Part shown: positions 6,327 through 12,260 of the stretch, piece after piece
Position numbering within the stretch: the stretch's first letter is position 1
How the letters are laid out: every line of letters starts with the position of its first letter
Assembly: GCA_041601535.1 (NCBI GenBank)
Contig: JBFIHZ010000096.1
Coordinates: forward strand, 1-12,260
Origin: JBFIHZ01 sp041601535
GTDB lineage: Bacteria > Pseudomonadota > Gammaproteobacteria > Xanthomonadales > SZUA-36
DNA length: 12,260 bases
Direction of reading: 5' to 3'
Notes under the pieces: generated by a model
Databases searched by the model: none
Seen by the model: the letters and a program-made list of their open reading frames with translations, nothing else
Told to the model about the DNA's origin: nothing
Made by a program: the position numbers and the translations under genes

Positions 6327-7976
6327 ATGTCATCTTTAGTTTTTGTTACCGGCGGCGTTGTTTCCTCATTGGGCAAGGGGCTGTCTTCCGCCTCATTGGC
6401 CGCCATCCTCGAATCGCGTGGCCTCAACGTAACCCTGGTCAAACTTGATCCTTACCTTAATGTTGATCCGGGCACCATGAGCCCGTTCCAGCACGGCGAG
6501 GTTTTTGTCACCGAGGACGGTGCTGAAACAGACCTTGACCTGGGCCATTATGAGCGCTTTGTGCGTACCCGCATGGGACAGCTGAACAATTGCACCACCG
6601 GGCGGATTTACAACAACGTGCTGGCCAAGGAACGCCGTGGCGACTACCTCGGGGCCACCGTACAGGTGATCCCGCACGTGACCGATGAAATCAAGGACTG
6701 GGTGCGCAAGGCGTCCGAGGGGTATGACGTCACGCTGGTGGAAATCGGCGGCACGGTGGGCGATATCGAATCCCTGCCATTTCTCGAAGCCATCCGCCAG
6801 CTGGGTGTTGAATACGGCCGCAAGGCCATGTTCATGCACCTGACGCTGGTGCCATTTCTGCGTGCGGCCAATGAAATCAAGACCAAGCCTACCCAGCACT
6901 CGGTCAAGGAACTGCGCTCTATCGGCATTCAGCCGGATGTGCTGCTGTGCCGTTCGGAAATTGAACTCAGCGAGTCTGAGCGGGCCAAGATTGCGCTGTT
7001 TACCAATGTGCCAACCAAGGCCGTCATCACGGCACTGGATGCCAGCAGCATTTACAACATTCCCACCATGCTGCACCAGCAGGGGCTGGACGACATCGTG
7101 GTGGAGCGTCTCGGGCTGGAAGCAGGGCCTGCCAACCTGGATGACTGGCGCGAGGTGGTGGACCGGTCGCAAAATACCCGGCACGACGTGAAAGTGGCCA
7201 TGGTGGGCAAGTACGTGGAGCATTCCGACGCGTACAAATCGCTGACCGAAGCGCTGCAGCATGGCGGCCTGCGGCAGCGCATCCACGTGGACATCGTACG
7301 CATTGAATCGGACGAACTGACCTCGGGCGACCTCAGCCCGCTGGAGGGTGTTGATGCCATTCTGGTGCCTGGCGGCTTTGGCGAGCGCGGCTTCGAAGGC
7401 AAGGTCAACGCCATCCGCCACGCGCGTGAAAAAGGCATACCCTATCTTGGCATCTGTTATGGCCTGCAGGCCGCGGTGGTGGAATTCGCGCGCAATGTAT
7501 GCGGGTTGAAAGGTGCCAATACCACCGAAATTGAGCCGGATGCCAAAGATCCCGTGATCGGCCTGATCACCGAGTGGCTGGACCAGTCTGGCAAGGTGGA
7601 GACGCGTTACGAAGATTCAGACCTCGGCGGCACCATGCGGCTGGGCGGCCAGCGCTGCCGCTTGCGTGAAGGCTCCCTGGCCCGCGAGTTGTATGGCAAG
7701 GATGTGATCGTCGAGCGCCACCGCCACCGCTATGAGTTCAATAACCACTACCGGGATGTAATGCAGAAACACGGCATGGTGCTGTCCGGCCTGTCGATGG
7801 ATGAAATGCTGGTAGAAATGGTGGAAATTCCGTCCCACCCCTGGTTCCTGGCCTGCCAGTTCCACCCGGAGTTCACTTCCACACCGCGCTTTGGCCACCC
7901 GCTGTTCACCGGCTTCATTGAAGCCGCACTGCGCTCGCAGCAGGGTGAACTGCCAGCCAAGGTGGCCCAGCTGTGA
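6327..7976 (+). CDS. pyrG: CTP synthase (glutamine hydrolysing)
   Basis: This enzyme aminates UTP to CTP using ATP and glutamine, the last step of pyrimidine nucleotide synthesis. The product has 549 residues (E. coli 545). The N-terminal synthetase domain starts with FVTGGVVSSLGKGL, whose SSLGKG (13-18) is the ATP loop. It includes the Mg-binding segment DLDLGHYERF (69-78) and EIGGTVGDIES (139-149). The class I glutaminase domain covers about 290-540, with nucleophile C377 in LGICYGLQ and partners H513 and E515 in QFHPEF, so the catalytic triad is complete. AAGG (6316-6319) sits 7 bases before the ATG. It is the first gene of the plus-strand block and overlaps kdsA by 4 bases. tilS, which precedes pyrG in Pseudomonas, is not here; the neighbour is a divergent barrel gene. 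Confidence 0.98.
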   Translation: MSSLVFVTGGVVSSLGKGLSSASLAAILESRGLNVTLVKLDPYLNVDPGTMSPFQHGEVFVTEDGAETDLDLGHYERFVRTRMGQLNNCTTGRIYNNVLAKERRGDYLGATVQVIPHVTDEIKDWVRKASEGYDVTLVEIGGTVGDIESLPFLEAIRQLGVEYGRKAMFMHLTLVPFLRAANEIKTKPTQHSVKELRSIGIQPDVLLCRSEIELSESERAKIALFTNVPTKAVITALDASSIYNIPTMLHQQGLDDIVVERLGLEAGPANLDDWREVVDRSQNTRHDVKVAMVGKYVEHSDAYKSLTEALQHGGLRQRIHVDIVRIESDELTSGDLSPLEGVDAILVPGGFGERGFEGKVNAIRHAREKGIPYLGICYGLQAAVVEFARNVCGLKGANTTEIEPDAKDPVIGLITEWLDQSGKVETRYEDSDLGGTMRLGGQRCRLREGSLARELYGKDVIVERHRHRYEFNNHYRDVMQKHGMVLSGLSMDEMLVEMVEIPSHPWFLACQFHPEFTSTPRFGHPLFTGFIEAALRSQQGELPAKVAQL

Positions 7977-8788
7977 AGCTAGCCGGCTTTGAAGTTGGCC
8001 CGCAGCTACCTTTTTTCCTGATTGCCGGCCCCTGTGTTATCGAGTCGGAACAGCTTGCCTTTGATACCGCCGGCCGGCTGAAAGAACTGTGTCAGCGCCT
8101 GCAGATTCCGTTCGTCTACAAGTCTTCATTTGACAAGGCCAACCGTTCATCCAGCAGCAGTTTCCGCGGTCCGGGGCAGGACGAAGGTTTGCGCATCCTG
8201 GCCGCGGTGCGGCAGCAGCTGGATGTGCCAGTGTTGACGGATGTGCACGAGGATACCGATATCGAGGCGGTGGCCGCCGTGGTGGATGTGTTGCAGACCC
8301 CGGCATTCCTGTGCCGCCAGACCAATTTCATCACGCGGGTCGCTGCGGCCGGCAAGCCGGTGAACATCAAGAAGGGCCAGTTTCTGAGTCCCTGGGAAAT
8401 GCAGAACGTGGTGGACAAGGCGCGTGCCACCGGTAACCAGCAGATCATGGTGTGTGAACGCGGTGCCTCATTTGGTTACAACAACCTGGTGTCTGACATG
8501 CGCTCACTGGCGGTGATGCGTGAGACCGGCTGCCCGGTGGTGTTCGACGCCACGCACTCGGTGCAATTGCCGGGCGGGCAGGGCAGTTCATCCGGTGGCC
8601 AGCGTGAATTTATCCCGGTACTGGCCCGCGCCGCCGTGGCGGTAGGTGTCTCCGGCCTGTTTATGGAAACGCATCCGCAGCCGGAAAAAGCGCTCAGCGA
8701 CGGTCCCAATGCCTGGCCGCTGGAGCAGATGGAAGCCTTGCTGGAGACACTCAAATCGCTGGACGAAGTCAGCAAGCGCAGCGTGTGA
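7973..8788 (+). CDS. kdsA: 3-deoxy-8-phosphooctulonate (Kdo-8-P) synthase, metal-dependent type
   Basis: KdsA condenses arabinose 5-phosphate with phosphoenolpyruvate to Kdo-8-phosphate for lipopolysaccharide inner core. The product has 271 residues (E. coli 284). It carries the signature FDKANRSS (53-60), FRGPG (64-68) and GQFLSP (135-140). All four metal ligands known from Aquifex KdsA (C11, H185, E222, D233) are present with a constant shift of 10 residues: C21 in IAGPCVIES, H195 in ATHSVQ, E232 in METHP and D243 in SDGPN. E. coli KdsA has Asn at the cysteine position and needs no metal, so this one is the class II, metal-dependent form. The start is GTG at 7973, overlapping the pyrG stop as GTGA, with AAGGTGG at 7959-7965 as ribosome site. 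Translation is therefore probably coupled to pyrG. Confidence 0.97.
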   Translation: MKLAGFEVGPQLPFFLIAGPCVIESEQLAFDTAGRLKELCQRLQIPFVYKSSFDKANRSSSSSFRGPGQDEGLRILAAVRQQLDVPVLTDVHEDTDIEAVAAVVDVLQTPAFLCRQTNFITRVAAAGKPVNIKKGQFLSPWEMQNVVDKARATGNQQIMVCERGASFGYNNLVSDMRSLAVMRETGCPVVFDATHSVQLPGGQGSSSGGQREFIPVLARAAVAVGVSGLFMETHPQPEKALSDGPNAWPLEQMEALLETLKSLDEVSKRSV

Positions 8789-8801
8789 CCCGTTCGAGTT
8801 T

Positions 8802-8814
8802 GGCGCCGTGCGCC
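8802..8814 (+). repeat. Short inverted repeat after kdsA
   Basis: GGCGC and GCGCC form a 5-bp stem around CGT, starting 13 bases past the kdsA stop. No T-run follows. It may be only a chance GC-rich hairpin or a weak processing or stability element. Confidence 0.25.
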
Positions 8815-8821
8815 GTGAATC

Positions 8822-8848
8822 GCAGCAAATGATTGCTGCCATAGCAAT
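8822..8848 (+). promoter_or_regulatory. Two overlapping, mutually exclusive hairpins in the eno leader
   Basis: GCAGCAA (8822-8828) pairs perfectly with TTGCTGC (8833-8839) around the loop ATGA. ATTGCT (8832-8837) also pairs perfectly with AGCAAT (8843-8848) around GCCAT. The central ATTGCT segment can join only one of them at a time. The structures end 17 bases before the eno ribosome site. There is no T-run, so termination is unlikely. A switch, a protein operator or chance are all possible. Confidence 0.4.
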
Positions 8849-8865
8849 ACCGCATTGAAACCAGA

Positions 8866-8872
8866 AAGGAAG
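8866..8872 (+). promoter_or_regulatory. Strong ribosome binding site for eno
   Basis: The purine run AAGGAAG, embedded in AGAAAGGAAG, ends 4 bases before the eno ATG, and its AGGA core lies 6 bases before it. This fits efficient translation of an abundant glycolytic enzyme and fixes the start at 8877. Confidence 0.75.
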
Positions 8873-8876
8873 TTCC

Positions 8877-10178
8877 ATGACCCGCATACAATCCGTTCAC
8901 GCCCGCGAGATACTAGACTCACGCGGTAACCCGACACTGGAAGCCGAGATCCGCCTGGAGTCCGGGGCATTTGGCCGTGCCGCTGTGCCGTCCGGTGCAT
9001 CCACCGGCGCCCGTGAAGCGATTGAATTGCGTGATGGCGATGCCCACCGCTATGGCGGCAAAGGCGTGGCGCTGGCGGTGCAGAACGTCAATACCACGCT
9101 GGCCGATGCACTGCGCGGTAGCGATGCCTCCGACCAGCAGGCGCTGGATAAACGTCTGATTGAACTGGACGGCAGCCCCAACAAGGGCAAGCTGGGTGCC
9201 AATGCCCTGCTGGGCGTTTCACTGGCCGCGGCGCATGCCATGGCGGCGCAGGAACAACGCCCGTTGTGGGCCAGGCTGGCTGCCAGCAGCCACCAGACCC
9301 GTTTCCAGTTACCGGTGCCGATGATGAACATCATCAACGGCGGCGCGCATGCGGATAACAGCGTGGACATGCAGGAGTTCATGGTGCTGCCGGTGGGCTT
9401 TGACAGTTTTTCTGAAGCCTTGCGCTGCGGCGTGGAAATCTTCCATGCGCTGAAATCCGTATTGTCAGCCAAAGGCTATAACACGGCAGTGGGCGACGAA
9501 GGCGGTTTCGCCCCCGATCTGCCCTCCAACGAGGCGGCAGTGGAGACCATCCTGGCTGCCGTGGAGCAGTCCGGCTACCGCATTGGTGAGCAGGTTTACC
9601 TTGGGCTGGACGTGGCTTCTTCCGAGTTTTACCGCGACGGGCGCTATCACCTGGATTCAGAAAACCGCAGTTTCGATTCAGCGGGTTTTGCTGAATACCT
9701 GCAGTCCTGGGTCAGGCAGTATCCGATACTCAGTATCGAGGACGGCATGGCAGAAGATGACTGGCAGGGTTGGGCCGAGCTGACGCAGCGCATTGGCGAG
9801 GACTGCCAGCTGGTGGGCGACGACCTGTTTGTCACCAACACGGAAATTTTCCGCAAGGGCATAGACCAGGGGATAGCCAACTCCATCCTGATCAAACTGA
9901 ACCAGATTGGCACCCTGAGCGAAACCCTGGCAGCCATCGCGATGGCTGAAGAGGCCGGTTACAGCGCGGTGATTTCACATCGCTCCGGAGAAACCGAGGA
10001 CACCACCATCGCAGACCTGGCGGTGGCCACCACGGCGACCCAGATAAAAACCGGTTCGCTGTGCCGTTCCGACCGGGTGGCCAAGTACAACCAGTTGCTG
10101 CGCATTGAACAGGCCCTGGGGGATGGCGGACAGTACGCCGCCCGTGGCGCGTTCAGCAACGTCAAGAACTGGAGTTAG
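8877..10178 (+). CDS. eno: Enolase (phosphopyruvate hydratase)
   Basis: Enolase interconverts 2-phosphoglycerate and phosphoenolpyruvate in glycolysis and gluconeogenesis. In many gammaproteobacteria it is also part of the RNA degradosome. The product has 433 residues (E. coli 432). The N-terminal domain starts with ARE-LDSRGNPT (9-20) and the substrate loop VPSGAST (37-43). Active-site residues are in place: H158 (GGAHAD), E167, E208 (VGDEGGFAPD), Mg ligands D245, E288 and D315, catalytic K340 in LIKLNQIGTLSET, the HRSGE loop (368-372), and K391. It follows kdsA after 88 bases and precedes ftsB by 9. The longer leader with hairpins and a strong ribosome site suggests separate control, though I see no convincing promoter there. 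Its product phosphoenolpyruvate is a substrate of KdsA next door. Confidence 0.98.
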   Translation: MTRIQSVHAREILDSRGNPTLEAEIRLESGAFGRAAVPSGASTGAREAIELRDGDAHRYGGKGVALAVQNVNTTLADALRGSDASDQQALDKRLIELDGSPNKGKLGANALLGVSLAAAHAMAAQEQRPLWARLAASSHQTRFQLPVPMMNIINGGAHADNSVDMQEFMVLPVGFDSFSEALRCGVEIFHALKSVLSAKGYNTAVGDEGGFAPDLPSNEAAVETILAAVEQSGYRIGEQVYLGLDVASSEFYRDGRYHLDSENRSFDSAGFAEYLQSWVRQYPILSIEDGMAEDDWQGWAELTQRIGEDCQLVGDDLFVTNTEIFRKGIDQGIANSILIKLNQIGTLSETLAAIAMAEEAGYSAVISHRSGETEDTTIADLAVATTATQIKTGSLCRSDRVAKYNQLLRIEQALGDGGQYAARGAFSNVKNWS

Positions 10179-10187
10179 CCTGCCGCG

Positions 10188-10487
10188 ATGCGCTTCCTGC
10201 TGGCCTTTTTGCTGCTGCTGTTGGTGTTATTGCAGTTCAAGCTGTGGCTGGGAGAGGGCGGCTTCGCCGATGTGCGCCGGCTGGAACAGCGGGTGGCCGA
10301 GCAGGCACAGGAAAACCAGCGGCTGGAGCAGCGCAACCTGGAACTGGAGGCGGAAGTGGCCGACCTGCGGGAAGGCTATGAAGCCATCGAAGAGCGGGCA
10401 CGCAGCGAGTTGGGCATGATCCAGGAGGAAGAGGAGTTCTACCAGGTCGTGCCCGGGTTTGCCGCGGAACCGGAAGACTCGGAATAG
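10188..10487 (+). CDS. ftsB: Cell division protein FtsB
   Basis: FtsB is a small bitopic inner-membrane protein that forms the FtsQ-FtsB-FtsL complex and activates septal peptidoglycan synthesis. The product has 99 residues (E. coli 103). It has a short cytoplasmic start, one transmembrane helix of leucines and valines at about 3-21, and a long charged coiled coil at about 28-70 rich in Glu, Gln and Leu heptads. The conserved ending GMIQEEEEFYQ lies near 76-86 in the periplasm. The tail after it is acidic. Position right after eno and before ispD is the standard order for this gene in gammaproteobacteria. The eno stop is 9 bases upstream. A GGAG overlapping the end of eno is 13 bases from the ATG, a little far. 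Confidence 0.95.
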   Translation: MRFLLAFLLLLLVLLQFKLWLGEGGFADVRRLEQRVAEQAQENQRLEQRNLELEAEVADLREGYEAIEERARSELGMIQEEEEFYQVVPGFAAEPEDSE

Positions 10488-10500
10488 CCGGGGCCCTGCC

Positions 10501-11223
10501 GTGACAGCCACCGAATCCGTTCGCATCCATGCCCTGATTCCGGCCGCCGGGCTGAGCGTCCGGTTTGGCGGAACCACCCTGAAACAATATGCGCATTTGC
10601 TGGGTAAACCGGTCATTGCGCACAGCATTGAGGCCCTCAGCCGGCATCCCGCGGTTGCCGCGGTCACGGTCGCACTGGCTGAGGATGATGGCATCTTCGA
10701 TGCGTTGCTGGGTGAGCAATACCCGCTGGTAAATACCGTCACCGGAGGACCCAGCCGTGCGCATACCGTGTTGAACGGTTTGCGTGCCATCCGCGCAGCT
10801 GACCCGGCCTGTGAATGGGTACTGGTGCATGATGCGGCACGGCCCTGCCTGCCGTTCGATGCGCTGGACCGCTTGCTGCAGCAGGGACTGCAAAGTGACC
10901 ACGGTGGCCTGCTGGCGATTCCGGTCAGTGATACCCTGAAACTCGCCACCGAAGATCAGCACATACAAACCACGGTTGACCGCTCCGGGCTGTGGGCCGC
11001 GCAAACACCACAATTGTTTCGCCTGGATGAATTGCTGCAGGCGCAGACCGCAGCCCTGCAATTTGGCTTGCCGCCAACGGATGAGGCCCAGGCGCTGGAG
11101 CGGGCCGGCGGGCAGCCGCTGCTGGTTACCGGGTCGCCGCTGAATATCAAAATCACCGGCCCGGAGGATCTGGCGCTGGCCGAAGTGATTCTGCGCCATC
11201 AGGCAGAGCGGCCTGGGGCATGA
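10501..11223 (+). CDS. ispD: 2-C-methyl-D-erythritol 4-phosphate cytidylyltransferase
   Basis: IspD transfers CMP from CTP to methylerythritol 4-phosphate in the MEP isoprenoid pathway. From the GTG at 10501 the product has 240 residues (E. coli 236). Recognisable blocks are LIPAAG (12-17), R21 and K28 of the CTP/phosphate loop, VLVHDAARPCL (107-117), the SDT turn (143-145), TVDRSGLWAAQTPQLF (158-173) with R161, TDEAQALE (193-200), and NIKITGPEDLALAE (215-228) with K217. The CTP loop is less typical than usual: S19 stands where most IspD have Gly, and L27 replaces Pro before KQY. A TTG at 10459 would extend the frame by 14 residues but overlap ftsB by 29 bases. That extension is unlike the family, so the GTG is preferred, although its ribosome site is weak. 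ftsB ends 13 bases before. Confidence 0.95.
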   Translation: MTATESVRIHALIPAAGLSVRFGGTTLKQYAHLLGKPVIAHSIEALSRHPAVAAVTVALAEDDGIFDALLGEQYPLVNTVTGGPSRAHTVLNGLRAIRAADPACEWVLVHDAARPCLPFDALDRLLQQGLQSDHGGLLAIPVSDTLKLATEDQHIQTTVDRSGLWAAQTPQLFRLDELLQAQTAALQFGLPPTDEAQALERAGGQPLLVTGSPLNIKITGPEDLALAEVILRHQAERPGA

Positions 11224-11309
11224 TGTTGCGATTCAACCCGGTGCCTGGCGCCATGAACCGAGACAGGGCTTTACCGACCACCAATGACTGAATTCAGGAA
11301 ATCCCGCTA

Positions 11310-11801
11310 ATGGCCCGTCCACTGGATATACGCATCGGACAGGGCCTGGACGTGCACGCTTTCACGCCCGGTGATCACGTGATGCTGGGCGGGGTGCGCA
11401 TTCCCCATCATAGGGGCATTGCCGCGCATTCCGATGGCGATGTGGCGCTGCATGCGCTAATGGACGCCTTGCTGGGCGCGCTGGCGCTGGGCGATATTGG
11501 CAAGCATTTTCCGCCCGGCGATGCGCAGTGGGAAGGTGCCGACAGCCTGCAGTTGTTGGGCCGGGTGGCCGCGATGGTGCGTGGGCGTGGTTTTGGCAGC
11601 GGCAATATCGACCTGACCATCGCCTGCGAAACCCCGCGCCTGGCACCGCATATCGACGCCATGCGCCAGGCCATTGCGACAGTGCTGGAATGGCCGCTGG
11701 ACGCGGTATCCGTAAAAGCCACCACCACGGAGCAACTGGGCTTTTGCGGCCGTGAAGAAGGCATTGCCGCGCTGGCCGTGGTGCTGCTCGGGCGGGACTG
11801 A
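11310..11801 (+). CDS. ispF: 2-C-methyl-D-erythritol 2,4-cyclodiphosphate synthase
   Basis: IspF cyclises the CDP-methylerythritol phosphate made downstream of IspD, releasing CMP, in the MEP pathway. The product has 163 residues (E. coli 159). Zinc ligands D14 and H16 lie in IGQGLDVH and H48 in the signature SDGDVALH (41-48), each shifted by 6 from E. coli D8, H10 and H42. H40 (AHSDGD) and D62 (LGDIGK) are also kept. K136 leads into TTTEQLGF (138-145), the nucleotide-binding segment. The first glycine motif reads IGQG rather than IGHG, a mild change. AGGA lies close upstream of the ATG. Unlike the tight or fused ispD-ispF arrangement of many relatives, 86 bases separate it from ispD. It abuts truD with no spacer. 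Confidence 0.97.
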   Translation: MARPLDIRIGQGLDVHAFTPGDHVMLGGVRIPHHRGIAAHSDGDVALHALMDALLGALALGDIGKHFPPGDAQWEGADSLQLLGRVAAMVRGRGFGSGNIDLTIACETPRLAPHIDAMRQAIATVLEWPLDAVSVKATTTEQLGFCGREEGIAALAVVLLGRD

Positions 11802-12260
11802 ATGTCTGCTGAGAGCCGCTTTGAACTGCCGCAATGGCCGCGCTTCCTGGGCACACCGGAAATCAGCGCCCGCCTGCGCGTCCGGCCGGAGGACTTCCAG
11901 GTCACCGAATTGCCGCTGATCACGCCCACTGGCGAGGGCAGCCACCTGTGGCTGGAAGTGGAAAAGCGCGGCGCCAATACCGACTGGGTAGCCACCCAGC
12001 TGGCACGTGCGGCCGGATGCGCCGCGCGTGATGTGGGCTTTGCCGGCATGAAAGACCGGCACGCGGTGACCCGGCAGTGGTATTCACTGCCGCTGCCGGC
12101 GCCAGGCGTGGATGACTGGGCTGCCTGGCAGATTGACGGAGTGCGTATCGTCCAGGCCATGCCCCACGGGCGCAAGCTCAAACGCGGCGCCCTGCGGGGC
12201 AACCATTTCCTCATTTTGCTGCGTGAATTGTCAGCCGATGAGGGTCAGCGGGAGCGGCTG
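11802..12260 (+). CDS. truD: tRNA pseudouridine(13) synthase TruD, N-terminal part (3' end outside window)
   Basis: TruD converts U13 of certain tRNAs, such as tRNA-Glu, to pseudouridine. The frame is open from the ATG at 11802, which directly follows the ispF stop, to the window edge, giving 153 codons of an expected 350 or so. The family-specific motif GFAGMKDRHAVTRQW spans 79-93, and D85 is the catalytic aspartate (E. coli D80). Other matches are RVRPEDFQVTE (26-36), GEGSHLWLEVEKRGANT (44-60), a typical TruD N-terminal block, and RKLKRGALRGNHF near 126-138. GGGCGGGA at the end of ispF is a weak ribosome site, so translation is probably coupled to ispF. In relatives surE and pcm follow; here the window ends first. 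Confidence 0.96.
   Translation, partial: MSAESRFELPQWPRFLGTPEISARLRVRPEDFQVTELPLITPTGEGSHLWLEVEKRGANTDWVATQLARAAGCAARDVGFAGMKDRHAVTRQWYSLPLPAPGVDDWAAWQIDGVRIVQAMPHGRKLKRGALRGNHFLILLRELSADEGQRERL

Noticed and set aside
10459..10500. Longer IspD N-terminus from a TTG start
   Set aside because: The extra 14 residues are Arg-rich and unlike the family, they overlap ftsB, and TTG is a rarer start than the GTG at 10501.
10237..11199. 320-codon minus-strand frame opposite ftsB and ispD
   Set aside because: It covers two clearly recognisable genes on the other strand and shows no domain of its own.
11408..12214. 268-codon minus-strand frame opposite ispF and truD
   Set aside because: Serine- and arginine-rich shadow frame lying over two conserved genes.
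1..12260. Mobile elements, CRISPR arrays, tRNA/rRNA genes, phage or defence genes
   Set aside because: I looked for transposase motifs, terminal inverted repeats, regularly spaced repeats and tRNA-like cloverleafs and saw none. Codon use appears uniform across the window.

Overview
The window is a stretch of bacterial chromosome, about 60% G+C by eye, and almost all of it is housekeeping genes. The run pyrG-kdsA-eno-ftsB-ispD-ispF-truD, together with parC and parE of gammaproteobacterial length and motifs and Kdo (lipopolysaccharide) synthesis, points to a Gram-negative gammaproteobacterium of the Pseudomonas/Alcanivorax/Marinobacter type. Genus cannot be fixed from the sequence alone.

Layout. 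The left edge (1-411, + strand) holds the 3' end of a sulfotransferase gene. It converges on a minus-strand block that reads, in transcription order, parE (5315-3432), a RraA-fold aldolase-like gene (3384-2764) and parC (2691-430). Upstream of parE on the same strand lies a small exported, probably outer-membrane beta-barrel protein (6030-5473). An intergenic region of roughly 300 bp (6031-6326) separates this block from the plus-strand block, and holds a candidate promoter and leader hairpin for pyrG. The plus-strand block is pyrG (6327-7976), kdsA (7973-8788, 4-base overlap), eno (8877-10178), ftsB (10188-10487), ispD (10501-11223), ispF (11310-11801) and truD (11802 to the right edge, incomplete).

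How the genes work together. ParC and ParE form topoisomerase IV, which decatenates daughter chromosomes. PyrG makes CTP, the nucleotide used by IspD and also needed to activate Kdo, the sugar whose phosphate KdsA makes. Eno makes phosphoenolpyruvate, a KdsA substrate. IspD and IspF catalyse two steps of the MEP isoprenoid pathway, which supplies undecaprenyl phosphate for the envelope. FtsB belongs to the division complex and TruD modifies tRNA.

I found no mobile element, CRISPR array, tRNA, rRNA or clearly new system. The points most worth a second look are the aldolase-like gene placed between parE and parC, the metal-dependent type of KdsA, two mutually exclusive hairpins in front of eno, the orphan barrel protein, and two very short ORFs with good initiation context (26 and 23 codons).
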